NCBI GenBank assembly: GCA_900548505.1
Contig: URKI01000038.1
Span: forward strand, 1 to 20,742
Reading direction: 5' to 3'
DNA from: an uncultured Oscillibacter sp.
Lineage (GTDB): Bacteria > Bacillota > Clostridia > Oscillospirales > Oscillospiraceae
DNA length: 20,742 bases
The notes beneath the pieces were generated by a model. That model worked only from the letters and a program-made list of their open reading frames with translations, had not been told where the DNA came from and ran no database searches. Position 1 is the first letter of the stretch; each line of letters starts with the position of its first letter. The translations under genes and the position numbers were made by a program. This document shows, piece after piece, positions 7,565-14,454 of this stretch.

Positions 7565-8800
7565 TTGATCCGCAGGCTCCGACTGAAATTTGTGGCGCTG
7601 AGCATGTCGCTGGTCTCGATGGTGCTTTTGTGCATCTTCCTGGCAGTGAACTACTCCGTGCAGCGCAGCATCGAGGCCATCAGCCGCCAGGTGCTCTATC
7701 AGGTGATCCAGGACGAGGGCGTTGGCTATTTTTCCGACGCCGAGCGGCCGGACATTGCCATTTTCCGGGGACAGGAGCGGGTGCTGCTGCCCTACTTCAC
7801 CGTCAATGTGTGGCCCCAGAACGGCATCGCCTACGTCACCGGCGGTACCTACTCCAATCTGGAGGACACGGAGGTGCTCCAGGACATCCTCTCCGCGTGC
7901 CTGCGCCAGGAGGAGGACGAGGGCACCATCGCAAGCTACGGCCTGCGGTATCTGCGCCAGAACAACGGCGCCTATGAGAAGATCGCCTTTGTGGACATGT
8001 CCATGGAGCAGGCCATGCTGCGCAGGACGCTGCTTTCCTATCTTCCCATCGCTCTGGGGGCCTTTTTGCTGCTGCTGGCAGCGTCGGTGCTGCTCTCCCG
8101 CTGGGCCACAGTACCGGTGGAGCGGGCCTGGAAAGCCCAGCGCCAGTTCCTCTCCGACGCCTCCCACGAGCTGAAAACGCCTCTGACCGTCATCCTCTCC
8201 AACGCGGAGCTGCTGGAGAGCGCATCGCTGGACGGACGCAGCGCCCGCTGGGCGGACAACATCCACTCCGAGGCCCGGCAGATGAAGTCCCTGGTGGAGC
8301 AGATGCTCACCCTGGCCCGGGCGGACAACATGTCCACAGCGCCGGTTTTTTCCCAGGTGTCCCTCTCGGACACGGCGGAGGACTGCGTGCTGGCCTTTGA
8401 GCCGGTGGCCTACGAGGCGGGCAAGCCCCTGGTCTACGACATCGCCCCCGACGTGCTGGTCCAGGGAGACGGGGACCGGCTGCGCCAGCTGGTGAGCATC
8501 CTGCTGGACAACGCCATCAAATACGGCGCCGACGGCGGCACCATCACCCTCTCCGTGCAGAAGCTGGACCGGCAGGCCCGGCTGACGGTGTCCAACCCCG
8601 GCGAGCCCATCCCGCCGGAAAAGCTCTCCCACCTCTTTGAGCGGTTCTACCGGGCGGACGACTCCCGGGGAGAGAAGAGCGGCTTCGGCCTGGGCCTGGC
8701 CATCGCCGAGAACATTGCCTCCATCCACAAGGGTACCCTGCGGGCCGAGAGCGACGCCGTCTCCACCCGCTTCATCTTTACCATGCCCCTGCGCAAGTGA
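7565..8800 (+). CDS. Two-component sensor histidine kinase
   Basis: Membrane histidine kinase of 411 residues, partner of the response regulator directly upstream. Seen: membrane helix 1 (about 9-29), an extracytoplasmic sensor domain of roughly 125 residues (30-155) that I cannot assign to a known sensor family, and membrane helix 2 (about 156-177). A short linker with no clear HAMP domain leads to the dimerisation/phospho-acceptor box FLSDASHELKTPL with His201. The ATPase domain has an N box LLDNAIKYG (Asn316), an F-box region LFERFYRADD and a glycine-rich lid GFGLGLAIAENI. The start codon is TTG at 7565, preceded by a run of six G at a 9-10 base distance; there is no better ATG in frame. 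The operon ends with a bidirectional terminator 32 bases downstream. The signal is unknown. Confidence 0.92.
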   Translation: MIRRLRLKFVALSMSLVSMVLLCIFLAVNYSVQRSIEAISRQVLYQVIQDEGVGYFSDAERPDIAIFRGQERVLLPYFTVNVWPQNGIAYVTGGTYSNLEDTEVLQDILSACLRQEEDEGTIASYGLRYLRQNNGAYEKIAFVDMSMEQAMLRRTLLSYLPIALGAFLLLLAASVLLSRWATVPVERAWKAQRQFLSDASHELKTPLTVILSNAELLESASLDGRSARWADNIHSEARQMKSLVEQMLTLARADNMSTAPVFSQVSLSDTAEDCVLAFEPVAYEAGKPLVYDIAPDVLVQGDGDRLRQLVSILLDNAIKYGADGGTITLSVQKLDRQARLTVSNPGEPIPPEKLSHLFERFYRADDSRGEKSGFGLGLAIAENIASIHKGTLRAESDAVSTRFIFTMPLRK

Positions 8801-8832
8801 ACCGGGGGCGGACGGCAGCCCGTCAAATAAAC

Positions 8833-8872
8833 AAAAAAGAGCCTCCTGCAAAAGCGGGAGGCTCTTTTTTTT
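8833..8872. terminator. Bidirectional intrinsic terminator
   Basis: An 8-bp stem GAGCCTCC/GGAGGCTC (8839-8864) is flanked by a run of six A on the left and eight T on the right, so it works on both strands. It ends the two-component operon on the plus strand and the AEC-transporter operon, whose last stop codon is at 8877, on the minus strand. Confidence 0.92.
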
Positions 8873-8876
8873 GTTT

Positions 8877-9788
8877 TTACAGAATCATCTGGGCCAGGGC
8901 CACCAGGGCCGGCACCGTCACGATGGAGACCACGGTGCTCAGACACACGGTCACCACGCTGAGCTTGTAGTCGCAGCCGTACTGCTGGGCGAACACGCAG
9001 ATGTTGGCGCCCACCGGCGTCACCGCCGCCAAGAAGGCCGCCATGGCAACATCCGTGCTGCCGCTGCCCAGGGGCAGCAGCCAGAACACCAGCAAGATCA
9101 CGGCGGGGATCACCGTAAGGCGCATGGCCACGCATCCGTAGGCCCGCTTGTCCAGCATCTCCCGCCAGGAGAGCTTGGCAAGGTAAGTGCCCATGAGGAT
9201 CATGGCCACCGGCGTATTCATGCCGGCGATATACCCCAGGGTGGAGGTGACGATCTCCGGCACCGGCAGTGAGCTGAAAAACAGCGCCACGCCGATGACA
9301 ATGCCGATGACCACCGGGTTTTTCACCACGTTCCGGGCGGAGATGGCGTCCCGCCGGTCGGCCATGATGTACACGCCGTAGGTCCACTGGAACAGATTCA
9401 GCAGGGCCACGGAGGCCGCCACGTAGAAAACGCCCTCCTCCCCGATGGCCGCCTGGGCCAGGGGGATACCGATGAAGCCCGCGTTGCAGAAGGCCGCGGC
9501 GAAGTTCTCCATGCGCCGGCGCTTGCCGAATACCGCATAGGCCACCACCATGGCCACCACGAAGCCCAGCAGGGCAAGCCCGGCCGAAAGGGCCAGGGCC
9601 TGCGCCCGCTCGGGGGTGTAGGGCACGATGTAGGACTTGATGATGACGCAGGGGATGATGAGGCGCAGCAAAATGGCGCCCAGATCCTTCGTACCCTGCT
9701 CCGATAGGTAGCCCTTGCGGCTGAGCACCACGCCCACCGCGATCAGCAGCGCCATGGTGGCGATCTGCCGGAGCAAAATGGCGATCAT
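8877..9788 (-). CDS. AEC-family (auxin efflux carrier-like) transporter
   Basis: Integral membrane transporter of the AEC/PF03547 family, 303 residues, with about ten hydrophobic segments spread over the length. Family-like features: an N-terminal GVVLSRKGYLSEQ, the middle motif FCNAGFIGIPLAQA (Asn-X-Gly-Phe-X-Gly-X-Pro), and near the end AAVTPVGANICVFAQQYG. Bacterial members export or exchange small organic acids such as malate; the substrate cannot be read here. The ATG at 9788 starts 15 bases after the stop of the GltS-like gene, and the SD (AAGGA) overlaps that stop codon, so the two are translationally close. It is the last gene of the peptidase/transporter operon and ends at a bidirectional terminator. 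Confidence 0.85.
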   Translation of the reverse strand: MIAILLRQIATMALLIAVGVVLSRKGYLSEQGTKDLGAILLRLIIPCVIIKSYIVPYTPERAQALALSAGLALLGFVVAMVVAYAVFGKRRRMENFAAAFCNAGFIGIPLAQAAIGEEGVFYVAASVALLNLFQWTYGVYIMADRRDAISARNVVKNPVVIGIVIGVALFFSSLPVPEIVTSTLGYIAGMNTPVAMILMGTYLAKLSWREMLDKRAYGCVAMRLTVIPAVILLVFWLLPLGSGSTDVAMAAFLAAVTPVGANICVFAQQYGCDYKLSVVTVCLSTVVSIVTVPALVALAQMIL

Positions 9789-9803
9789 ATGGCTCTCAGA
9801 TCC

Positions 9804-11003
9804 TTACAGCATATTGGCCAGCACGCTGGCAATGAGCACGGAGAGGATGGTAACGGAGGTGAAGCCGGAGATGACGTAGGCCGTCTGGATCTTGGAGGAA
9901 ACGGCGTCCCGCTCCTCGGGGGTCTGGGCCACGGCGTTGGTGATCTCGGTGGCGATCAGCTCCGTGCCGGGATAGCCGATCATCTGGCACATGGCAATAC
10001 CGATGGACAGGTTCTTGCTGCCCACGATCTTCCAGGCGGGAGTCAGATAGAACACGATGAAGGTGAACACCAGCACGGCCACGAAGATGACCACGGTGGC
10101 AAAACCGATGGTGGGCAGCATGCTCAGGTCCACCTTGGCCAGGGAGGGGATGATGGTGCACAGGGACAGGAAGGAGAAGAAGCCGTTGGCCTTGGCATAG
10201 TCACGCAGCAGGTTGGAGGGCACCAGGCCGGTGTTGCGGACAATGATGCCGAACACCATGCACCAGATGGACATGTTCACCCAGCCCTGGCACAGGTCGC
10301 CCAGGATGTTGGAGATCCACAGGAACAAAGCAGCGATGGCCAGGCAGATGAAGGTGGTGTAGTACTTCTTCTTGTTCTCCCAGAAGTAGGTCTTCTTCTC
10401 ACCGCCCACAGAGGCAGCCTGCTCGGCATACCAGCTGTAGTTGGGGTCGGCGGCGTGCTTGGCGCGCAGGTCGGCCACCAGGGCATTGGCCACGCCCAGG
10501 CCGCAGTTGGAAGCGGGCAGAGTGCCCACGAACTTCTGCACAGCATAGATGAAGGTGGCCAGGGCAGCGGCAGTATCCAGGCCCAGGTTATTGCACGCAG
10601 TCACCATGGTGGTGGTAGCCACGATGCCGCCGTTGACCACGGGGGCGGCAGCCAGGGCGAAGTCCTTGCCGATCAGGGGGATCACCACGGCGCAGCCCAG
10701 GATGGCGGCAGCCATGCCCACCACGGCGCACAGCACGGTCCGCCACTCCTTTTTCAGCGTGGCGATGTCCACGGACGTACCCATGTTGAAGAGCAGGAAG
10801 TACTGGCCCAGCGCCGCAACGCCGGCAAAGCCGGACACTTCCATGATGTTGGCGGGATAGATGCCGGTGAGGAACAGGACCAGGAATCCCATCATGATGA
10901 CGAACATGGAAGAGATCTTCGCCTTTGTGATGGCGCCTACGAAGTCGCCCACGAAGAAGATGAGCAGTACGGCAAATACTGCCTGATAGGTTGTCATTTC
11001 CAT
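9804..11003 (-). CDS. GltS-fold (ESS-like) sodium-coupled transporter, substrate unknown
   Basis: 399-residue integral membrane protein with about ten to twelve hydrophobic segments and a hydrophilic central loop near 185-225 (ADLRAKHAADPNYSWYAEQ). The overall arrangement resembles the Na+/glutamate symporter GltS: an early 'FFVGDFVGAITKAKI', a FLLFNMGTSVDIATLKKEWR segment like the GltS 'AFFATIGLNANIASL', a Gly/Thr-rich reentrant-like stretch 'VVNGGIVATTTMVTACNN', and a C-terminal half with a matching 'GYPGTELIATEITNA'. Identity looks low, so this is a distant, fold-level call. AGGAGG is 7 bases before the ATG at 11003. Placed 33 bases after an M20 peptidase, it most likely imports that enzyme's substrate or moves its amino-acid product; this is inference. 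A citrate-type or other secondary carrier is the main alternative. Confidence 0.6.
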   Translation of the reverse strand: MEMTTYQAVFAVLLIFFVGDFVGAITKAKISSMFVIMMGFLVLFLTGIYPANIMEVSGFAGVAALGQYFLLFNMGTSVDIATLKKEWRTVLCAVVGMAAAILGCAVVIPLIGKDFALAAAPVVNGGIVATTTMVTACNNLGLDTAAALATFIYAVQKFVGTLPASNCGLGVANALVADLRAKHAADPNYSWYAEQAASVGGEKKTYFWENKKKYYTTFICLAIAALFLWISNILGDLCQGWVNMSIWCMVFGIIVRNTGLVPSNLLRDYAKANGFFSFLSLCTIIPSLAKVDLSMLPTIGFATVVIFVAVLVFTFIVFYLTPAWKIVGSKNLSIGIAMCQMIGYPGTELIATEITNAVAQTPEERDAVSSKIQTAYVISGFTSVTILSVLIASVLANML

Positions 11004-11036
11004 TTTCTTGCCTCCTTAGGTTTTATACACACACAT

Positions 11037-12164
11037 TTATTTCGACGCGCAGCTTTCCGCGAACGTCTCGATGAGGGTCTGGCACAGCTCGCCGGAGCGG
11101 AAGAAGTCCTCCAGCACCAGCTGCTCGGCCTTGGTATGGTTCTTGGTGTAGCCGGTGGCCACGCCCACGGTGGCCATGCCCTGGGCATTGTAGATGTTGG
11201 CGTCCATACCGCCGCCGCCGACTTCTACCCGGTAGTCCAGGCCCAGCTTCTCGCTGGCGGCCTTGGCCACCTGCAGCACCTGGTCGTCCTCGGGGATCAG
11301 GAAGGGCAGGAAGTTCTGGATCTTCTCCAGCTGGATGCCCACATGGTGCTTTTCGGCCACGGCGTTGCAGTGGGCCTCAAAGTAGGCCACATAGTCCTCC
11401 AGCTTCTTCAGGTCCCGGCTGCGGGCCTCGCCCTTGAAGGAGGCCAGGTCACACACCACGTTGCGGGAGGTGGAGCCGGTGGAGAGGATGGGGAAGTTGG
11501 CGGTGGACTGGGGGTCCAGACGACCCTGCTTCAAAGTGGCCAGCATGTCGCACATGGCGTTGCCCGCGTCGATGCCCTTTTCCGGCTCGTTGCCCGCGTG
11601 GGCGGGACGGCCCGTGAGGGTCACGTTCAGGTGGTACATGCCCGGCGCGCCGTTGACGAACCGGCCCAGGCCGCCGGGGGAATCGAAGATATAGCCGATG
11701 CGGGACTTCAGGGTGGAAACGTCGATGGCCTTGGCGCCGAAGAGGCCCGTCTCCTCGCCCACGGAGAAGATGATCTCGATCCGGGGCAGGGGCTTGCCGG
11801 AGGCCTTGGCCCGGCGCACGCCCTCCAGGATGGCGCACACACCGGAGATGTCGTCCGCCGCCAGGATGGTGGTGCCGTCGGAGTAGAGGACGCCGTCCTT
11901 TTCCACAGGCTGGATGCCGTAGCCGTTGGGCACCCGGTCCATATGAGAGCTGAGCATCACGGAACCGTCCAGCTCGCCCTCCAGAATACCGATCAGGTTG
12001 CCGCACTCGCCGCCGAAGGTCTCACCGGCGTTGTCCCGGGTGACCGTGCAGCCCAGCTCTTTGAGCTTGATCTCCAGCTTGTCCGCAATGGCGGACTCCT
12101 TTCCGGAAGCGGAATCTGTGGTCAGCAGATCCAGAAGCTCCCGGTACATGGCTTCGTTTTTCAT
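11037..12164 (-). CDS. M20-family metallopeptidase (PepT-like aminopeptidase/deacylase)
   Basis: Cytoplasmic di-zinc hydrolase of 375 residues, acting on small peptides or N-acylated amino acids. All expected catalytic positions are visible: His74 and Asp76 (SSHMDRVP), bridging Asp104 (LAADDISG), general base Glu137 and ligand Glu138 (SVGEETG), Asp161 (FDSPGG) and His343 (TKNHTKAE). The lid/dimerisation domain (about 175-285) has the characteristic GRPAHAGNEPEKGIDA. The TKNHTKAE and FDS motifs and the length favour a tripeptidase-like (PepT/YqjE) branch rather than succinyl-diaminopimelate desuccinylase. The ATG at 12164 follows GGGAGGGAGC. It is the first gene of a three-gene operon with a GltS-fold and an AEC transporter, and is divergent from an unusual regulator; together these suggest a dedicated uptake-and-hydrolysis route for one small compound, identity unknown. 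Confidence 0.88.
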   Translation of the reverse strand: MKNEAMYRELLDLLTTDSASGKESAIADKLEIKLKELGCTVTRDNAGETFGGECGNLIGILEGELDGSVMLSSHMDRVPNGYGIQPVEKDGVLYSDGTTILAADDISGVCAILEGVRRAKASGKPLPRIEIIFSVGEETGLFGAKAIDVSTLKSRIGYIFDSPGGLGRFVNGAPGMYHLNVTLTGRPAHAGNEPEKGIDAGNAMCDMLATLKQGRLDPQSTANFPILSTGSTSRNVVCDLASFKGEARSRDLKKLEDYVAYFEAHCNAVAEKHHVGIQLEKIQNFLPFLIPEDDQVLQVAKAASEKLGLDYRVEVGGGGMDANIYNAQGMATVGVATGYTKNHTKAEQLVLEDFFRSGELCQTLIETFAESCASK

Positions 12165-12220
12165 GATGCTCCCTCCCGATGGATCGTTTGCGTTGGTAGT
12201 TTATTTGTTTAAAGTAGCAC

Positions 12221-12280
12221 TTGACTGATGTCTTTAATAGGCGTAAAATGATGTCCAAAATTAGTTTTTGCGTCTTTAAT
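12221..12280 (+). promoter_or_regulatory. Promoter of the divergent regulator with a 9-bp direct repeat 42 bp apart
   Basis: Plus strand: -35 TTGACT (12221-12226), 17-base spacer, -10 TAAAAT (12244-12249), a good sigma-A promoter with a start near 12256. The 9-mer GTCTTTAAT occurs twice in the same orientation, at 12230-12238 inside the promoter spacer and at 12272-12280 downstream of the start, and both are followed by similar GGCG/GTCG bases. The 42-base step equals four helical turns, so bound proteins would face the same side and could form a loop. The natural candidate binder is the adjacent regulator (autoregulation plus control of the divergent peptidase operon). I could not fix a confident minus-strand promoter for the peptidase operon. 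Confidence 0.6.
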
Positions 12281-12303
12281 CGTCGAAAGGGAGAATTATT
12301 CCG

Positions 12304-13653
12304 ATGAAAATTGGCGTGATTGGTCCGTCTATCACGGTCAACATTATTAAAAATGTGGCTCAGCGGGAGCTGCCGGACGTGCAGTTCGTCTACCACTGCT
12401 CGGAATTTTACGAGCAGGCGGGGGAGATGGCCGCCGCCTTTCAGGCCCAGCGGGAGGTGGACGCCATCCTCTTCACCGGCCCCACCAACTTCGCCTACGC
12501 CCGCAAGCGGGTCTCGCCCACCATTCCCTGGAGCTATCTGCCCCACAGCCGCACCGCCGCCCTCCAGGCCCTGCTGGAGGCCATGGCCGTCCACGGCAGC
12601 GACCTCAAGTCCATCAGCGTGGACCGCTACGAACCGGAGCTCATGCGCCAGGTGCTGGAGGGGGCAGGCATCCAGGGCACCAAGATCATCCGGGCTCCCT
12701 GCGACTTTGAAGAGCCGGGCTATGAGAAAAAGCTCCAGGAGTTCCACCGGGGCTGCTACCTCCGGGGGGAGGTGAGCGCCTGCTTTACCAGCATGGAGCA
12801 CATCATGGAGCCGCTGGTGGCTGAGGGCATCCCCTGCGTGCGGATCTACCCGGCGGAGGAGATCGTCCAGGAGCAGGTCTACCACCTGCAGATCCTGGAC
12901 CTGTCCGCCCGGGAGAACCAGGGCAAGCTGGCGGTCATCGCCATCCACTTTGACTACACCTTCGACAGTGAGCAGGATCTGTTTATCCGGGAGTGGGAGA
13001 AGATGCAGTACCAGAACGAGTTCCGCGAGCAGGTCTATGCTGCCGCCCAGCGGATGGAGGCGGCCGTGTTCGGCGACGGGCTGGACCACTTCTTCATCCT
13101 CACCACCCGCAGCATGCTCATGAACGCCTTTTTGAAAAACAAGGAACACTGGAAGCTGCTGCGCTTCGGCCAGCGGTCGCCGGAATTCAAGGTCTGGATG
13201 GGCATCGGCATCGGCAGCGCCATGCTGGTGGCCAAGTCCCGGGCCACCATGGCCCTCAACCATGCGGTAAAGGAGCACTCGGGCACGTCGTTCCTGGCCG
13301 AAAGCGAGGACCGGGCTCTCACGCCCCTGGATACCGGCGCCGTGCCCGCGCCGGACCAGGCCGCCGCCTTCTTCGCCCGCAAGATCCAGGTGAGCACGGA
13401 CACCCTGGACAAGATCCGCCGGTGCCTGCGGTCCCAGGGGGACACCCTCACCGCCGACCAGCTGGCCCAGGGTATGGGCATCACCATCCGCAGCGTCAAC
13501 CGCATCGTCTCCCGGCTGGAGGAGGCCGGCTGCGTCACCGTGGTGGGCAGGCACTCCACCGGCAAGGGCCGCCCCGCCCGGGTCATGAAGATCGCCCTGC
13601 CGGAGAGCCTGCGGTGGGACGAGATGGAAAACCCCTTTTCCCGGGGAGAATAA
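12304..13653 (+). CDS. Three-part transcription regulator: effector domain, GGDEF-like domain, winged helix
   Basis: 449-residue predicted cytoplasmic transcription factor that I do not recognise as a named family. Residues 1-195 look like an alpha/beta effector-binding domain (MKIGVIGPSITVNII at the start, repeated beta-strand/helix units, motif SPTIPWSYLPHSRTAALQAL). Residues 205-340 contain VWMGIGIGSAMLVAKSRATMALNHAV, which resembles the degenerate GGDEF/cyclase-like domain of PucR/CdaR-type regulators and keeps no obvious catalytic GGDEF. Residues 365-430 form a winged-helix DNA-binding region (LTADQLAQGMGITIRSVNRIVSRLEEAGCVTVVGR, quoted in part) ending in a basic wing. AAGGGAGAA is 8 bases before the ATG. 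It is divergent from the M20 peptidase operon, the classic position for its regulator, and its own promoter carries a repeated 9-mer. Ligand and direction of control are unknown. Confidence 0.7.
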   Translation: MKIGVIGPSITVNIIKNVAQRELPDVQFVYHCSEFYEQAGEMAAAFQAQREVDAILFTGPTNFAYARKRVSPTIPWSYLPHSRTAALQALLEAMAVHGSDLKSISVDRYEPELMRQVLEGAGIQGTKIIRAPCDFEEPGYEKKLQEFHRGCYLRGEVSACFTSMEHIMEPLVAEGIPCVRIYPAEEIVQEQVYHLQILDLSARENQGKLAVIAIHFDYTFDSEQDLFIREWEKMQYQNEFREQVYAAAQRMEAAVFGDGLDHFFILTTRSMLMNAFLKNKEHWKLLRFGQRSPEFKVWMGIGIGSAMLVAKSRATMALNHAVKEHSGTSFLAESEDRALTPLDTGAVPAPDQAAAFFARKIQVSTDTLDKIRRCLRSQGDTLTADQLAQGMGITIRSVNRIVSRLEEAGCVTVVGRHSTGKGRPARVMKIALPESLRWDEMENPFSRGE

Positions 13654-13655
13654 GA

Positions 13656-13841
13656 AAAGCCCTCCTGCAAGGAGTTCCGCTGTCCGCAGACAGCGGAATA
13701 AAATCCAAATCCGTCATTTTCGGCGACATGTGCGTCGGAAATGACACTTCTCACCCAAGGCAGACCGATTTTTCCGCAAGGAATCGAGGGCTGCCTTGCG
13801 TGCGATCCCGCTCGAAAAAGTGGCGAGGCCACTTTTTCGAC
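13656..13841. repeat. Intergenic element of consecutive hairpins (possible MITE-like repeat or structured RNA)
   Basis: Between the regulator stop (13653) and the terminator at 13848 there is no credible gene. Almost the whole stretch folds locally. H0: CTCCT-GCA-AGGAG near 13662-13674. H1, 13675-13698: perfect 10-bp TTCCGCTGTC stem with CGCA loop. H2, 13713-13745: 13-bp stem GTCATTTTCGGCG/CGTCGGAAATGAC with two G:T pairs. H3, 13756-13798: 8-bp CAAGGCAG/CTGCCTTG enclosing a smaller CGATT/AATCG stem. H4, 13812-13840: perfect 13-bp stem with GAG loop. None but the following terminator has a T tract. Function is unknown; a dispersed genomic repeat or a 3' UTR RNA are the two simplest ideas. Confidence 0.6.
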
Positions 13842-13847
13842 AGCCAA

Positions 13848-13880
13848 AAGCGCCCGGCTTTCGCCGGGCGCTTCTTTTTT
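13848..13880. terminator. Bidirectional intrinsic terminator
   Basis: A perfect stem AAGCGCCCGGC/GCCGGGCGCTT with TTTC loop (13848-13873) is followed by TTTTTT on the plus strand and by TTTT on the minus strand. It ends transcription from the regulator and hairpin element on the left, and from the thioesterase, whose stop codon (13879-13881) touches the T tract, on the right. Confidence 0.9.
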
Positions 13881-14307
13881 ACTTTTGGGCCACCTTGGAA
13901 TCCATGAGCGCTTTGTCCACGCAGAAGAAGGTGAACTCGCCGGTGGCGATGAGCTTACCGCCCTCGCCGGTGATGTCCACTGCCGTCAGCACCGTGGACT
14001 TGCCCCGGTGGCGCACCGTGGCAGAGGCCCGCACCGTGCCCTCGGACTGGTTTCTGAGGAAGTGCAGGGCGCTGGTCTGGGTCACATAGTAGCGGCCGTC
14101 CGTGTGAGCGGCGGTGCCGGTGGCGTTGTCCGCCAGGGTGTAGATGGCGCCGCCGTGGACCATGCCGTAGGGGTTCTTGCTCTCGGGCCGGATATCCAGC
14201 CGGAACACCGCGTGGTCCTTTTCCACCAGCTCCATCTCGATATAGTTGTGGTTCATGAAGCCGTTCTTGGCCTCCCGGCGGGCGATCTCCTGTTCCAATT
14301 CGTTCAT
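13879..14307 (-). CDS. PaaI-type hotdog-fold thioesterase
   Basis: 142-residue cytoplasmic acyl-CoA thioesterase of the PaaI group (hotdog fold, usually tetrameric). Seen: the active-site block NPYGMVHGGAIYTLADNATG (His-Gly-Gly-X5-Ala-Asp), then TSALHFLRNQSEGTVRA and TVRHRGKSTVLTAVDI, which follow the family's strand order. The length is normal. The ATG at 14307 is chosen because AAGGAG lies 6 bases upstream; an in-frame ATG at 14370 lies upstream of the predicted start of transcription. The physiological acyl-CoA is unknown; phenylacetyl- or hydroxybenzoyl-CoA are only family precedents. The neighbouring metal-resistance operon is divergent, and there is no functional link that I can see. 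Confidence 0.88.
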   Translation of the reverse strand: MNELEQEIARREAKNGFMNHNYIEMELVEKDHAVFRLDIRPESKNPYGMVHGGAIYTLADNATGTAAHTDGRYYVTQTSALHFLRNQSEGTVRASATVRHRGKSTVLTAVDITGEGGKLIATGEFTFFCVDKALMDSKVAQK

Positions 14308-14340
14308 ACTTTTCTCCTTTTTATATTCTTTTTCCTGACT

Positions 14341-14369
14341 AGTGTACCACGTTTGTCCGCTTTTTTCCA
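14341..14369 (-). promoter_or_regulatory. Probable promoter of the thioesterase gene
   Basis: On the minus strand, TGGAAA (14364-14369), a 17-base spacer and TACACT (14341-14346) preceded by TGG form a -35/extended -10 promoter. It starts about 34-40 bases before the thioesterase ATG. Confidence 0.55.
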
Positions 14370-14387
14370 CTCTTTTTCACAAGGGGG

Positions 14388-14440
14388 TTGACAAATGGCT
14401 TTCTCTTGCTATACTGAACATATGAACAATCATTCATATG
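14388..14440 (+). promoter_or_regulatory. Metal-operon promoter and CadC/SmtB-type operator
   Basis: Plus strand: a perfect -35 TTGACA (14388-14393), a 16-base spacer and -10 TATACT (14410-14415). Right after the -10, 14419-14440 is a perfect 8-bp inverted repeat CATATGAA-N6-TTCATATG. It contains TGAACA...TTCA, the core form of ArsR/SmtB-family operators. Repressor bound there would cover the start of transcription; metal binding would release it. The AGGAGG of the repressor gene begins a few bases later, at about 14443. Confidence 0.85.
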
Positions 14441-14454
14441 AAAGGAGGGTCCAC

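Noticed and set aside
9789..12212. An 807-codon open frame on the plus strand opposite the transporter and peptidase genes
   Set aside because: It is a shadow of two recognised genes, with a repetitive Gly/His/Asp-rich product.
14395..14454. Upstream start for the ArsR-type repressor
   Set aside because: It would lie within the -10 region and operator; the AGGAGG before 14455 and the CadC-like N-terminus support the shorter form.
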